DNA of 64,000 nucleotides from assembly GCF_007489285.1 (NCBI RefSeq), contig NZ_VLIY01000008.1:62001-126000 (forward strand), given 5' to 3'. Within the stretch, counting starts at the first letter, position 1, and every line of letters starts with the position of its first letter. The DNA comes from Skermania sp. ID1734 (GTDB lineage Bacteria; Actinomycetota; Actinomycetes; Mycobacteriales; Mycobacteriaceae). The notes beneath the pieces were generated by a model, which had not been told where the DNA came from, made no database searches, and saw nothing but the letters and a program-made list of their open reading frames with translations. The translations under genes were made by a program, and so were the position numbers. Below are positions 26,367 to 34,806 of this stretch, piece by piece.

Positions 26367-27070
26367 GGCCAGGAACTCTCCGTCGACGCGCAGACCACCA
26401 TCTCGCGCACCTCGCAGCCGGGCGGCTGACTCAGGGCGAAAACGACTGCTGCGGCAACGTCTTCGGGCTTGTTCAGCTTGGCGTCCGGCGGCGGTTTGTA
26501 CTGCTCGTCGCGGCCGTCGAAGAAGTGCGTGTGCATACCGCCGGGAATGAGAAGCGTGACCCCGATTTCGCCGCCGGTTTCGGCAGCGAGAGCCCGGGTG
26601 AAGCCGACCACGCCGAACTTCGACGCGCAGTAGGCGGTGGCGTCGCTCACGGCCTTGATACCCAGTGTGGACGCGCAGGTGACCAGCGTGCCGCGGGTCG
26701 CCCGCAAGAAGGGCAGCGCGGCACGGGCCACGGCCGCGGTACCAAGCAGATTCACGTGGATGACGCGTTCCCAGTCTTTGGCCGGCACCGTCTCGAGGCG
26801 TCCGCAGCTATCGATTCCCGCCGCGGTGAACACGCCGTGCAGTTGGCCGTCAACGCGTTCGGCGAGGGTGCTGACCGCGTCGTGGGTGGCGTCGGTATCG
26901 GCCAGGTCGGCCTGGATAAAGTCGGTCTCGAGATTCACGGGCCCGCTCGGTGTGGCGCGGTCGATGACCAGCGGCCGCCCGCCGACCGCAGCGACTGCGG
27001 CGACCGTTGCGGCGCCGAGCCCGGAGGCTCCGCCGGTGATCAGAACATTGCCGAGAGGGGCTGTTGGCAT
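26363..27070 (-). CDS. Short-chain dehydrogenase/reductase in the carbohydrate cluster
   Basis: A 235-residue classical SDR: cofactor motif TGGASGLGAATVA near residues 12-24, DLADTDA, AAGID, catalytic Ser in TCASTLG, and YCASK. It resembles 3-oxoacyl-reductase/3-hydroxy-2-methylbutyryl-type SDRs, not the extended HldD epimerase. Its stop overlaps the GT9 start by 4 bases, and it begins 39 bases after hldE, so it is probably co-transcribed and may modify a sugar or aglycone. Substrate unknown. Confidence 0.85.
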   Translation of the reverse strand: MPTAPLGNVLITGGASGLGAATVAAVAAVGGRPLVIDRATPSGPVNLETDFIQADLADTDATHDAVSTLAERVDGQLHGVFTAAGIDSCGRLETVPAKDWERVIHVNLLGTAAVARAALPFLRATRGTLVTCASTLGIKAVSDATAYCASKFGVVGFTRALAAETGGEIGVTLLIPGGMHTHFFDGRDEQYKPPPDAKLNKPEDVAAAVVFALSQPPGCEVREMVVCASTESSWP

Positions 27071-27109
27071 CGGTGGTCTCCTCGGTTCCTGGTAGTCGTC
27101 GGCTATTCC

Positions 27110-28516
27110 TCAGGCGGTAGCCCGCGCGGCCGCGACGATGCGAGTTGTCGAATAGCCGCGCAGCACTGGGACAAACACCACACGACCGCCGTGCCGGTGC
27201 ACCGTGGCCGCTTCCGGCAGTTGGTCGTATCGGGAAGCGGTGTGCGGGCTAGCCCAGTCCTGGCCCTTGACCCACACGTTCGGCCGGAGATGCTCGAGCA
27301 AGCGCGCCGGGGTGGGTTCGTCGAAGATGGCCACCGCATCCACCGATGCCAGCTCCAGCAACACCTTGGCTCGATCCTCGGCCCGCACGACGGGTCGGCC
27401 GTCGCCCTTTGCGCGCCGCACGGAGGCATCGGAATTCAGGCACACCACCAGCCCGTCGCCCATCGCGCGGGCTTGTCGCAGCAGACTCACATGGCCGGGA
27501 TGCAGCAGATCGAAGCATCCGCCGGTCGCCACCAGCCGTCCACCGGAGGTTCTGATCCGTTCGGCGAATTCGATGGCATCGCTGGCGAACTCGCTGTGCG
27601 TGGGCAAGCCGCTGTGGTCACAGAGCACGCCGTGCGTCGACGCCCCGCCGCCACGTACGAACTCAGAGGCGTGTCGGGTGGCGAGACTGATCGCCTGTGT
27701 CACCGAGCCTCCCGCGAGCAGCTCGAGAGCGGCGGAGCTGGCAAAGCAGTCGCCGGCGCCGCACGTGTCGATGGCGTTCGCGCCGAAGCCGTCGAGGGTC
27801 GGGGCGGAGATGTGCACCGATCCTCCGCGGCCGGCCGTCCACAACGAGGCACCTGCGGAGCCAAGGGTGACAGCGACCGCATCGCTGCGCCACAGCTGCC
27901 CGAGCGTCGGCGCCAGCTCGGTCACATCCGTTCGCGACGGGCAGAACTGTTCGGCCTCCTTGCGGTTCGGCGTGACCAGCCGGGTGCCGGGCACCGGCGC
28001 GGAGCCGCGCGGATGCGGGTCCCAGACGACCGGTATCCGCTGTGCCGCATCGGCAATGAGTCCGCGCAGTTGCGGGTGTGCGGCGACGCCGCGGCCGTAG
28101 TCCGAGACGAGGATGGTGGCGGCGCGGGACAGCAGTTCGGCCACCGACTCGGGGGCGGGGCCGTGCACAGCGTGGCCGTCGCCGGAGTCGAGTCGCACGA
28201 TCGACTGGTCACCGGCTCGCACCCGGGTCTTGCACACCGTCGAGCCGGCGAGTGGCAGGCCGATCACCTGCAATTGGTCGCGGAGGAGTTCGCCGAGTCT
28301 GCGGCCCGCGGAGTCGGTGCCGAGGGCGCACACGAGCCACACCTCCGCGCCGGTGTGTGCGGCGATCGTCGCGGCGAGCCCTGCGCCACCAGGCCGTTGC
28401 CGCTCGCCGCTGACGTCGACCACTGGGACCGGCGCCTCGGGACACAGCCGCTCGGCGCGGCCGAGAACGTCGGTGTCCAGCAACGCGTCCCCGATCACGA
28501 CGAGCGGGCCCGTCAT
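27110..28516 (-). CDS. hldE: Bifunctional heptose-7-phosphate kinase / heptose-1-phosphate adenylyltransferase (HldE), cluster copy
   Basis: A 468-residue two-domain enzyme. The N-terminal PfkB kinase (about 1-310) has GDALLDTDVLGRAERLCPEAP split as GDALLDTD and RLCPEAPVPV, and the catalytic aspartate in DTCGAGDCF. The C-terminal nucleotidyltransferase (about 330-468) has TGGCFDLLHPGH with the HxGH motif and ends in YSTTRIV. Together they convert D-glycero-D-manno-heptose 7-phosphate to the 1,7-bisphosphate and later heptose 1-phosphate to ADP-heptose. The ATG overlaps the gmhA stop (ATGA). A second copy lies at 59923-61470. Confidence 0.92.
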   Translation of the reverse strand: MTGPLVVIGDALLDTDVLGRAERLCPEAPVPVVDVSGERQRPGGAGLAATIAAHTGAEVWLVCALGTDSAGRRLGELLRDQLQVIGLPLAGSTVCKTRVRAGDQSIVRLDSGDGHAVHGPAPESVAELLSRAATILVSDYGRGVAAHPQLRGLIADAAQRIPVVWDPHPRGSAPVPGTRLVTPNRKEAEQFCPSRTDVTELAPTLGQLWRSDAVAVTLGSAGASLWTAGRGGSVHISAPTLDGFGANAIDTCGAGDCFASSAALELLAGGSVTQAISLATRHASEFVRGGGASTHGVLCDHSGLPTHSEFASDAIEFAERIRTSGGRLVATGGCFDLLHPGHVSLLRQARAMGDGLVVCLNSDASVRRAKGDGRPVVRAEDRAKVLLELASVDAVAIFDEPTPARLLEHLRPNVWVKGQDWASPHTASRYDQLPEAATVHRHGGRVVFVPVLRGYSTTRIVAAARATA

Positions 28517-29100
28517 GCCGTGACTCCCAGCGCCGCGTCGAGTGCGGCACAGAGCGTGTGGACCAGGACCAGGTGCATCTCTTGAATCGTTGCGACCGTT
28601 GATGCTTCGACGCAGATCGCGTCGTCGCACAGCGCCGCCAACGGGTTCGGCGCCGGACCGGTCAGCGCCCAGGTCAGCACTCCGACATCGTGCGCGGCCT
28701 TCGCGGCGGCCACCACATTGCTGCTGGTGCCGCTGGTGGACAGGGTGACCAGAACGTCGCCCTTGCGGCCGTGCGCGTGTACCTGACGAGCGAACTGCTC
28801 GTCGGCGCCATAGTCGTTCACGATTGCGGTGCCCGCTGACGTGTCCGCGTGCAGGGCGATGGCCGACAATGGTCGTCGTTCCGCCCGGAACCGGCCGACC
28901 AGCTCCGCGGTAAGGTGTTGCGCCTCTGCGGCGCTACCGCCGTTGCCGCAGGCCAGCAGCCGCCCACCGGCGTCGAAAACCGTTGCGAGTTGCCGGCCCC
29001 AGCTCGAGACGCGTTGTACTGCTGGACGATTGGCCTGCAACGAGTGCGCCAACGCATCGAGGTGCTCGTGCAATTCCGCTGTGCCAGGGTCGAGCTTCAT
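28513..29100 (-). CDS. gmhA: Phosphoheptose isomerase GmhA
   Basis: A 195-residue SIS-domain isomerase converting sedoheptulose 7-phosphate to D-glycero-D-manno-heptose 7-phosphate. The phosphate-binding motif CGNGGSAAEAQH, the loop STSGTSSNV and the late IQEMHLVLVH are all as in GmhA, including the catalytic Glu and His. The ATG at 29100 has GGAGG about 11 bases upstream; the GTG at 29112 sits on that site. It nearly abuts the upstream GT9 and overlaps hldE by 4 bases. Confidence 0.92.
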   Translation of the reverse strand: MKLDPGTAELHEHLDALAHSLQANRPAVQRVSSWGRQLATVFDAGGRLLACGNGGSAAEAQHLTAELVGRFRAERRPLSAIALHADTSAGTAIVNDYGADEQFARQVHAHGRKGDVLVTLSTSGTSSNVVAAAKAAHDVGVLTWALTGPAPNPLAALCDDAICVEASTVATIQEMHLVLVHTLCAALDAALGVTA

Positions 29101-29108
29101 CGTTGCGC

Positions 29109-30122
29109 TCACCTCCGTTCTGTCAACTCAGCTATGGCAGCGAGGACTTCGCTGTCCGCGATGCCGTCGAGGCAGGGATGGCCGGGTATCGGGCACGTTC
29201 GCGCCCGCGAGCCGGCGCATTTCGCGTGTTGAGCCCCGAGCAGGACGATCGGCACGCCGTAAGGCGCCCAGCGCGAGGCGGGCACGACCGGAGCAAACAG
29301 GGAAACGACCGGCGTACCCACGGCCGCGGCCAGATGCGCCGGACCGGTATTGGGTGCGATCACCACCGCGGCCCGTTCCAGTACCGCGGCCAGTTCGGCG
29401 AACGATGTCGCACCACCGAGATCTTGTGCGGCATCACCGGCGACTACCGCGGTCAATTCCGCCTCGCTGGGACTGCCGGTGACGATGACCCGGTGGCCGG
29501 CGTGAGCGATGGCCGCCACCATGCGGCGTGCGCGGTCCGCGGTCATCCGCCGGGCGGGCACGGCCGCGCCTGGGTGCACGACCACGTAACCGGCCTCCCC
29601 GGTCAGGTTCGTGACATCGGGCAGCGGCCGGCGCACCTGCAGCGCGCCGGAATCGGTGGCGGACAGCACTATTCCAGCGGCCCGGCACAGCGACAGGGCC
29701 CGCTCGGGTTCTGGTGGATCACCGTCGACGTGATAACGCAGATCGAGCAGCGAGCCGGGGTAGTCCACGCTGATAGCGCCGATCCACGGCACGGCGGCCA
29801 TCCGCAAGATCAGCGCCAACGGGAGCGGCGACTGGTGAAATGACGTGAACACGAATGCCTTGTCGATGTGGTAATCGCGAATTTGCTTGACCAGTGCAGC
29901 AACCGAGTCGGCGGTGAGTTCGTTTGGTTCGAAATCAACCCAGGGAGCGTGGTATTCGACAACTTCGTCCACGCCCGGCAGCAACTGCGCCGCCACCCGT
30001 CCGCGCGGCCCGACGAGAAAGACAAGGCTCTCCGCTGCCTGGGCGAGTGCACGGACCGCGGGGCCGGTCAGGAGCACATCACCGGCGCTGTCGAGCCGCG
30101 CTGCGAGAATTCGTTGGGTCAT
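29109..30122 (-). CDS. Glycosyltransferase family 9 (heptosyltransferase-like)
   Basis: A 337-residue GT-B enzyme transferring a sugar, probably heptose from ADP-heptose. The start MTQRILAARLDSAGDVLLTGPA is quoted here as RLDSAGDVLLTGP, the family N-terminal motif. VVVHPGAAVPARR and APNTGPAHLAAAVGTP mark the donor-binding half. Cysteines near the end (HAKCAGSRARTCPIPGHPC) resemble those in other GT9 proteins. The ATG overlaps the GT2-GmhB stop. The longer frame to 30821 is shadow sequence. Confidence 0.9.
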   Translation of the reverse strand: MTQRILAARLDSAGDVLLTGPAVRALAQAAESLVFLVGPRGRVAAQLLPGVDEVVEYHAPWVDFEPNELTADSVAALVKQIRDYHIDKAFVFTSFHQSPLPLALILRMAAVPWIGAISVDYPGSLLDLRYHVDGDPPEPERALSLCRAAGIVLSATDSGALQVRRPLPDVTNLTGEAGYVVVHPGAAVPARRMTADRARRMVAAIAHAGHRVIVTGSPSEAELTAVVAGDAAQDLGGATSFAELAAVLERAAVVIAPNTGPAHLAAAVGTPVVSLFAPVVPASRWAPYGVPIVLLGAQHAKCAGSRARTCPIPGHPCLDGIADSEVLAAIAELTERR

Positions 30123-31633
30123 CGCGCACCTGCCAACGCCAGTTCGATCGCCGACACCAAGTCCGGCGCCAGCAGTGCGGTTTCGCGGGCGTGTTGCACT
30201 TCCTCGCGCAGCGTCCGCGCGGTCGGGACGAGGATGGCGCGAGCGCCGGCCGCCTGGGCCGCGCACACGTCGGCGCCGGTATCTCCGATGACGACACATC
30301 GCTGCGGCGACACCCCGAGGGCCGCCGCAGCCGCGCGCACCATTCCCGGGGCAGGCTTGCGACAGTCGCACCCATCGCTCGGTCCGTGGACGCACATGTG
30401 CCACGTGTCGAACGGCCCCAGCATTTCGTGCACCCGCGAGTTCACCGCCGCGAGTTGTTCGGCTGTGATCAGTCCACGCCCGACGCCGGATTGGTTGCTC
30501 ACCACGCCCACCCGGCAGCCGAGTGCGCGGAGCCGGTGCAGCGACTCGACCGATCCCGAAACGGGTTGCACTCGTGCAGGATCGGTGTTGTACGGCACGT
30601 CGACGATGAGCGTGTCGTCCCGGTCGAACAGCACCGCCTCGGGCGGCTCGGGTGTATCGAGGTGCCAGCCCCGGCGCGCACGCCATTCTCCGCGCAGCCG
30701 GTGCAGGCAGGCGGCGGGCGGAATCAGCGCGCTGGTCACCACCATCGCGCTCACCTCTGCGGCGGTACGTGGACCGGGAGCAATGCGGCGCCAAGCGAAT
30801 TCCGCCGTCAGGGCCGCCCATCCGGCCGCGGCGATGCCCGCGCTGGGCCGCCGCTGCAGACCCAGCAGCAGCGCGGTGGTCGCGGCAATCGTTGCCGCGC
30901 TGTGCTGTCGCATGCGGCCGGGGCCCTCACCGATGCGCTGTCGCCACTTCCGGCCGTACTTGCGCCGCATCAAGGCGTTGTCCTGGTTGCCACGCTGCGC
31001 GCGCAGGCTGCTGAAAAACGTTCCGCCAGCGGGCGGATGCACGACAGTTCGGTGCCCGGTGCTGATCCGGTAGCCGTGTTCGAGAACCTGCAACGCCAGG
31101 TCCGCATCTTCGCGGAAGGCGCGCACGAAGCGTTCGTCGAATCCACCGACCGCGGCCAGCGCCGTTCTGCGATAGGACATGTCGGCGGTGATCCAGCGAG
31201 CCTGCGCGAGTCCTGCGGTGCCGCGTTCGGCGTCGGTCGGTCGCCGGTCCTGCGGCAGCGGCACCTCGACCCGACCCTGCGATGCCCCCTCTGCGGTGGT
31301 GAGGCGACCGAGGTCAGTGACAAGGTCTGCCGGCCACGTCGGCGAGGGCAACACATCGTCGTCCAGAAACGCGATCCACTCGGTCATGGCACTGCGCCAA
31401 CCGATGTTTCGGGCCGCGGCCGGGCCGCGACCGCCCGAGCGCAACACCCGAATCGGGACGCTCAGCGGCGGAAGCACGAGTGGCGGCTGCGGGGCGCGCC
31501 GGTCGTCGACGACGATGATCTCGGCGGGCCGGGTCGTCTCCTGTGCGGCGCTGTCGAGCCGGGCGAGCAAGGACATCAGGTTCTCGCGGCCGACAGTGGG
31601 AATGACGACCGTGTAGCGCGGGGTTTCCGTCAT
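30119..31633 (-). CDS. Fusion of GT2 glycosyltransferase and D,D-heptose 1,7-bisphosphate phosphatase (GmhB)
   Basis: A 504-residue two-domain protein. Residues about 1-230 are a GT-A family 2 glycosyltransferase: TVVIPTVGREN, VVDDRR, AFLDDDV and FREDADLA. A linker with two weakly hydrophobic stretches follows (about 240-310). Residues about 325-504 are a HAD phosphatase with FDRDDTLIVD, SNQSGVGRG and the GmhB zinc loop CVH...CDCRKPAPGM, then GDTGADV. The phosphatase would remove the 7-phosphate before adenylylation. The ATG at 31633 overlaps the carbamoyltransferase stop. The fusion is real in one frame with no break seen. Confidence 0.9.
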   Translation of the reverse strand: MTETPRYTVVIPTVGRENLMSLLARLDSAAQETTRPAEIIVVDDRRAPQPPLVLPPLSVPIRVLRSGGRGPAAARNIGWRSAMTEWIAFLDDDVLPSPTWPADLVTDLGRLTTAEGASQGRVEVPLPQDRRPTDAERGTAGLAQARWITADMSYRRTALAAVGGFDERFVRAFREDADLALQVLEHGYRISTGHRTVVHPPAGGTFFSSLRAQRGNQDNALMRRKYGRKWRQRIGEGPGRMRQHSAATIAATTALLLGLQRRPSAGIAAAGWAALTAEFAWRRIAPGPRTAAEVSAMVVTSALIPPAACLHRLRGEWRARRGWHLDTPEPPEAVLFDRDDTLIVDVPYNTDPARVQPVSGSVESLHRLRALGCRVGVVSNQSGVGRGLITAEQLAAVNSRVHEMLGPFDTWHMCVHGPSDGCDCRKPAPGMVRAAAAALGVSPQRCVVIGDTGADVCAAQAAGARAILVPTARTLREEVQHARETALLAPDLVSAIELALAGAR

Positions 31634-33249
31634 CGCCGCACCACGAAGGATCCGATGGCGAGCAGGTCGATGGGTGCGGAACCGAAGCACTCCAACGCAT
31701 CTCGGGGACTGTCGACCATGGGCCGGCCCGCTGTGTTGAGGCTGGTGTTGACCACCACGGGCACTCCGGTTCGGCGGTCGAACTCGGTGAGCATCCGGCC
31801 GAGCAACGGGTTGTCGTCGGGGTCGACGGTTTGAATCCGAGCGGTCCCGTCCACGTGGGTGACCGCTGGGATGCGGTCGCGCCACGCCGGTTCGACATCG
31901 TGAACGAAAAGCATGTATGGGCTGGGCAGCGGTCCCCGGGAAAAGATCTCGGCCGCGCGGTCGGCGAGAACCATGGGGGCGACGGGCCGAAACTGCTCGC
32001 GGCCCTTCACCGCATTGAGACGCTCGAGGTTCTCGGCGCGGCCCGGGTGCGCCAGCAGGGACCGGTGCCCGAGCGCGCGGGGACCGAACTCGGCGCGGCC
32101 CTGGAACCAGGCGACGATCTGATCCGCGGCGAGCGCGTCCGCTACCGTCGCCGCCACATCGGCCGGGCGCTCGTAGCTGACGTGCGCCTCGCGCAACGCG
32201 TGTTCGATCGCGTCGTCGCTGAACCCCCGGCCCAGCGCGGCGGTCCGCATCGGTTGTGGCCGGTCTCCGGCCTCCGCGGCCACCGTGAGCGCGGCCCCGA
32301 GCGCGGTGCCAGAGTCTCCGGCAGCGGGCTGGACCCAGATCTGCTCGAACGGACCCTCGTGATGCAGCCGGGTATTGGCCACGCAGTTCAGTGCCAAACC
32401 ACCGGCGAGCGTGAGGTATTCGGCATGGGTGCGGCGATGCAGCCAGCGGCACAGATCTCCCAGGACCTCCTCGATGCGTTGTTGCACGGTGGCTGCCAGG
32501 TCGGCGTGGTCTTGATCCATTTCGTCGTGGGCGTAACGACGTGGCGCAAACGCGGACCAGTCGATGGGACTCACCGAAAACGCGCCGTCGCTGCTGCGGA
32601 TGAGGTCGGAGAACTCCTTGGCCCAGCGCGGCTTTCCATACGACGCCAACGCCATGACCTTGTACTCGTCGCTGGAGCGCTGAAAGCCGAGATGCTCGGT
32701 CAGTTCTTCGTAGACGAAGCCGAGGGAATGCGGGAGTCCTTGGGCGGCAAGGATATCCAACTTGCCATCGCGGTACTCACCGGCCAGCATGGAGGTCGCC
32801 TCGCCGCGGCCGTCCAGCACCAGCACTGCGGCGTCGCCACATGGCGCCAGTAATCCGCTCGACGCGGCGTGGGCGACGTGGTGGCGAACGAACCGGACCC
32901 GCGCGGGGTCGAGGCCCGGCAGGGCAGTCGCGAGAAAACGCGGCGCGCGGGCCGCATACAGGGTCCGCAGATGCTCCCAGGCGGGGTCAAGGCCACCGAG
33001 CGTGTGGTCCACCAACGCCGGGTCGTAGGAGTACGCAACCGCGTCGAGGTCTGCAGGTTCCAGGCCGCCCTGTTCCAGGCACCACCGTGCGCTGAGATCT
33101 GGCTGTTCCCAGGCAGAGAACGGCACCGGGCGCTTGCCATGCTTACGTCGGCTGAAGCGCTCCTCCTCCGCCGCAGCGACCACCTGGCCATCGACCACGA
33201 GCGCCGCCGCGGAATCGTGGAATACGGCGTTGACACCTAGTACGCGCAA
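31630..33249 (-). CDS. NodU/CmcH family O-carbamoyltransferase
   Basis: A 539-residue carbamoyltransferase that transfers carbamoyl from carbamoyl phosphate (through carbamoyl-AMP) to a hydroxyl. The N-terminal ASKHA/Kae1-like domain (about 1-350) has GVNAVFHDSAAALV, EEERFSRRKHGK, HHVAHAASS and LAGGLALNCVAN. The C-terminal domain has GRAEFGPRALGHRS and VVNTSLNTAGRPMV. The TTG start is supported by GGGAGGTGAAAC just before it. It is first of at least five overlapping genes. Carbamoylation of a heptose, as in Pseudomonas LPS core, is an attractive inference. A strong SigF-like promoter precedes it. Confidence 0.92.
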   Translation of the reverse strand: MRVLGVNAVFHDSAAALVVDGQVVAAAEEERFSRRKHGKRPVPFSAWEQPDLSARWCLEQGGLEPADLDAVAYSYDPALVDHTLGGLDPAWEHLRTLYAARAPRFLATALPGLDPARVRFVRHHVAHAASSGLLAPCGDAAVLVLDGRGEATSMLAGEYRDGKLDILAAQGLPHSLGFVYEELTEHLGFQRSSDEYKVMALASYGKPRWAKEFSDLIRSSDGAFSVSPIDWSAFAPRRYAHDEMDQDHADLAATVQQRIEEVLGDLCRWLHRRTHAEYLTLAGGLALNCVANTRLHHEGPFEQIWVQPAAGDSGTALGAALTVAAEAGDRPQPMRTAALGRGFSDDAIEHALREAHVSYERPADVAATVADALAADQIVAWFQGRAEFGPRALGHRSLLAHPGRAENLERLNAVKGREQFRPVAPMVLADRAAEIFSRGPLPSPYMLFVHDVEPAWRDRIPAVTHVDGTARIQTVDPDDNPLLGRMLTEFDRRTGVPVVVNTSLNTAGRPMVDSPRDALECFGSAPIDLLAIGSFVVRR

Positions 33250-33298
33250 GTTTCACCTCCCGGACGGGTTGGTCTCGCGGGGCGCGTTTGGGCGGAAC

Positions 33299-33322
33299 TA
33301 CCCGAGCCGGAAGGGGTTAAAC
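33299..33322 (-). promoter_or_regulatory. SigF-type promoter of the carbamoyltransferase/heptose operon
   Basis: On the minus strand GTTT (33322-33319), 15 bases, GGGTA (33303-33299) followed by G fits the mycobacterial SigF consensus. Transcription would begin near 33292, about 43 bases before the TTG start. The -35 overlaps the last codons of the upstream epimerase-like gene. Confidence 0.65.
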
Positions 33323-34306
33323 ACCTATAGGTAATTCACTTCTCACTCCCGCTCCACGCGAATGTTCGGCAAACCAGGCGATGGTTCGGCGTAGGCCGGT
33401 CTCGGCGTCCACCCGCGGCCGCCAGCCCAGTTCGTCGGCGGCCCGGGAGATGTCGGGGCACCTGCGCTGGGGGTCGTCCTCGACGGCGTCGATGAACGTG
33501 ATGGATGCATCCGTGCCGGCCAGGCGGGCGACGAGTCGAGCCACCTCGAGAACGGTCATCTCGGTGGGGTTGCCGATATTCATCGGGCCCGGCCTGTTCG
33601 AGTGAGCTAGCGCGAGCAGGCCTTCCACGGTGTCGTCGACGTAGCAGATCGAGCGGGTCTGAGTGCCCGCCCCGCTGACCGTGAGTGGCTCGCCGGCGAG
33701 CGCTTGGCGGACGAAGTTGGGGATCATCCGCCCGTCGGCCCCGCGCATCCGGGGCCCGTAGGTGTTGAAGATCCGGGCGATGGCGGTGTTCGCGTCGAGG
33801 TCACGTCGATACGCCATGGTCAGCGCCTCGCCGTAGCGCTTGGCTTCGTCATAGACGCTGCGGATTCCGACGGGATTGACGTTGCCCCAATACGATTCGG
33901 TCTGTGGATGCTGTAGCGGATCGCCGTACACCTCGCTCGTCGAGGCGAGCAGAAAGCGTGCGCCGCTGCGCAACGCCAAGGCCAGTGCGCGGTCGGTGCC
34001 GATCGCGCCGGCCCGCAGGGTCGCGACGCCGAGGCGCTGGTAGTCCACGGGCGAGGCCGGCGAAGCCAGGTGCATGACCAGGTCCAGGCCGTCGAACGCA
34101 GCATCATCGGCGTCCAACTCGGCAACATCGACGTCGAGGAACGTAAAGTCCTCGCGCGCCCGCAACGATTCGACGTTGCTCATCGACCCGGTGCACAGAT
34201 TGTCGACGCACACCACCTCGGTGCCGGCGTCGAGCAGGGCCGCGCACAGGTGCGAGCCGAGGAAGCCGGCCCCGCCGGTGACCAGCGCACGGTGAAAGAC
34301 AGCCAT
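33317..34306 (-). CDS. NAD-dependent sugar nucleotide decarboxylase/epimerase (UDP-glucuronate decarboxylase-like)
   Basis: A 329-residue extended SDR. The cofactor motif is TGGAGFLGSHLC, and STSEVYGDPLQHPQ and GIRSVYDEAKRYGE carry the catalytic Ser/Tyr/Lys in the arrangement typical of UDP-xylose synthase. NTYGPRM and RSICYVDD follow. It would turn UDP-glucuronate, made by the dehydrogenase at 24035-25339, into UDP-xylose; dTDP-glucose dehydratase-type chemistry is the alternative. The ATG at 34306 starts the fold. It lies 67 bases upstream of the carbamoyltransferase on the same strand. Confidence 0.85.
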   Translation of the reverse strand: MAVFHRALVTGGAGFLGSHLCAALLDAGTEVVCVDNLCTGSMSNVESLRAREDFTFLDVDVAELDADDAAFDGLDLVMHLASPASPVDYQRLGVATLRAGAIGTDRALALALRSGARFLLASTSEVYGDPLQHPQTESYWGNVNPVGIRSVYDEAKRYGEALTMAYRRDLDANTAIARIFNTYGPRMRGADGRMIPNFVRQALAGEPLTVSGAGTQTRSICYVDDTVEGLLALAHSNRPGPMNIGNPTEMTVLEVARLVARLAGTDASITFIDAVEDDPQRRCPDISRAADELGWRPRVDAETGLRRTIAWFAEHSRGAGVRSELPIGV

Positions 34307-34342
34307 GTGCTGCGCCGTACCCGCAACCTGCCCGGTCAAACC

Positions 34343-34367
34343 GTTTCAGCGCCCATCGCAGTGGTAC
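34343..34367 (+). promoter_or_regulatory. SigF-like promoter before the 93-residue protein
   Basis: GTTT (34343-34346), 15 bases, TGGTAC (34362-34367): one mismatch from the SigF -10 GGGTAC. The start codon is 26 bases downstream with GAAGGAG in between. Confidence 0.5.
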
Positions 34368-34392
34368 CCGAGCGGTGTTGGAAGGAGTTGCG

Positions 34393-34674
34393 ATGGCGTC
34401 GGGGACCAGAACCACCACCGATCACGACGAGATACGCAAGTGGGTTACCGACCACGACGGGAAACCCGCGAGCGTGCGCGGAACCGAGGGCGGCGACGCC
34501 GCCGGTGTGCTGCGCTTCGACTTTCCCGGTGGTGCGGGGGAGGACCAACTCGCCCACATCAGTTGGGACGAGTGGTTCGACAAGTTCGACAGCGCCGCGC
34601 TGGCGCTGCTCTATCAGGCCGAGAAGGCCAGCGGTGAAGACAGCACCTTCTTCAAGTTGATCGCGCGCGACTGA
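34393..34674 (+). CDS. Small conserved hypothetical protein
   Basis: A 93-residue acidic soluble protein of unknown function. It begins with TTTDHDEIRKWVTDHDGKP and ends with DSTFFKLIARD, a layout seen in small actinobacterial proteins of about this size. No catalytic motif is evident. The ATG at 34393 has GAAGGAG 6 bases upstream. It is divergent from the UDP-glucuronate decarboxylase-like gene and has its own SigF-like promoter, so stress induction is possible. Confidence 0.8.
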   Translation: MASGTRTTTDHDEIRKWVTDHDGKPASVRGTEGGDAAGVLRFDFPGGAGEDQLAHISWDEWFDKFDSAALALLYQAEKASGEDSTFFKLIARD

Positions 34675-34806
34675 GCCGTCAACAGTGCCGCGCGCGCATT
34701 TGCGCAGCTGCAGGCATTGCGGGACGTGCACGACCCCAAGCAACCGCGCGGCAAGCGGATAGTGCGGCTGGCATGATGGCGTCGTAGCGACGAGCGGGGA
34801 GGGGCG

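Noticed and set aside
26525-28585. 686-codon open frame on the plus strand across the SDR and hldE genes
   Set aside because: No domain signature, composition of a shadow frame, and both opposite genes have intact active-site motifs.
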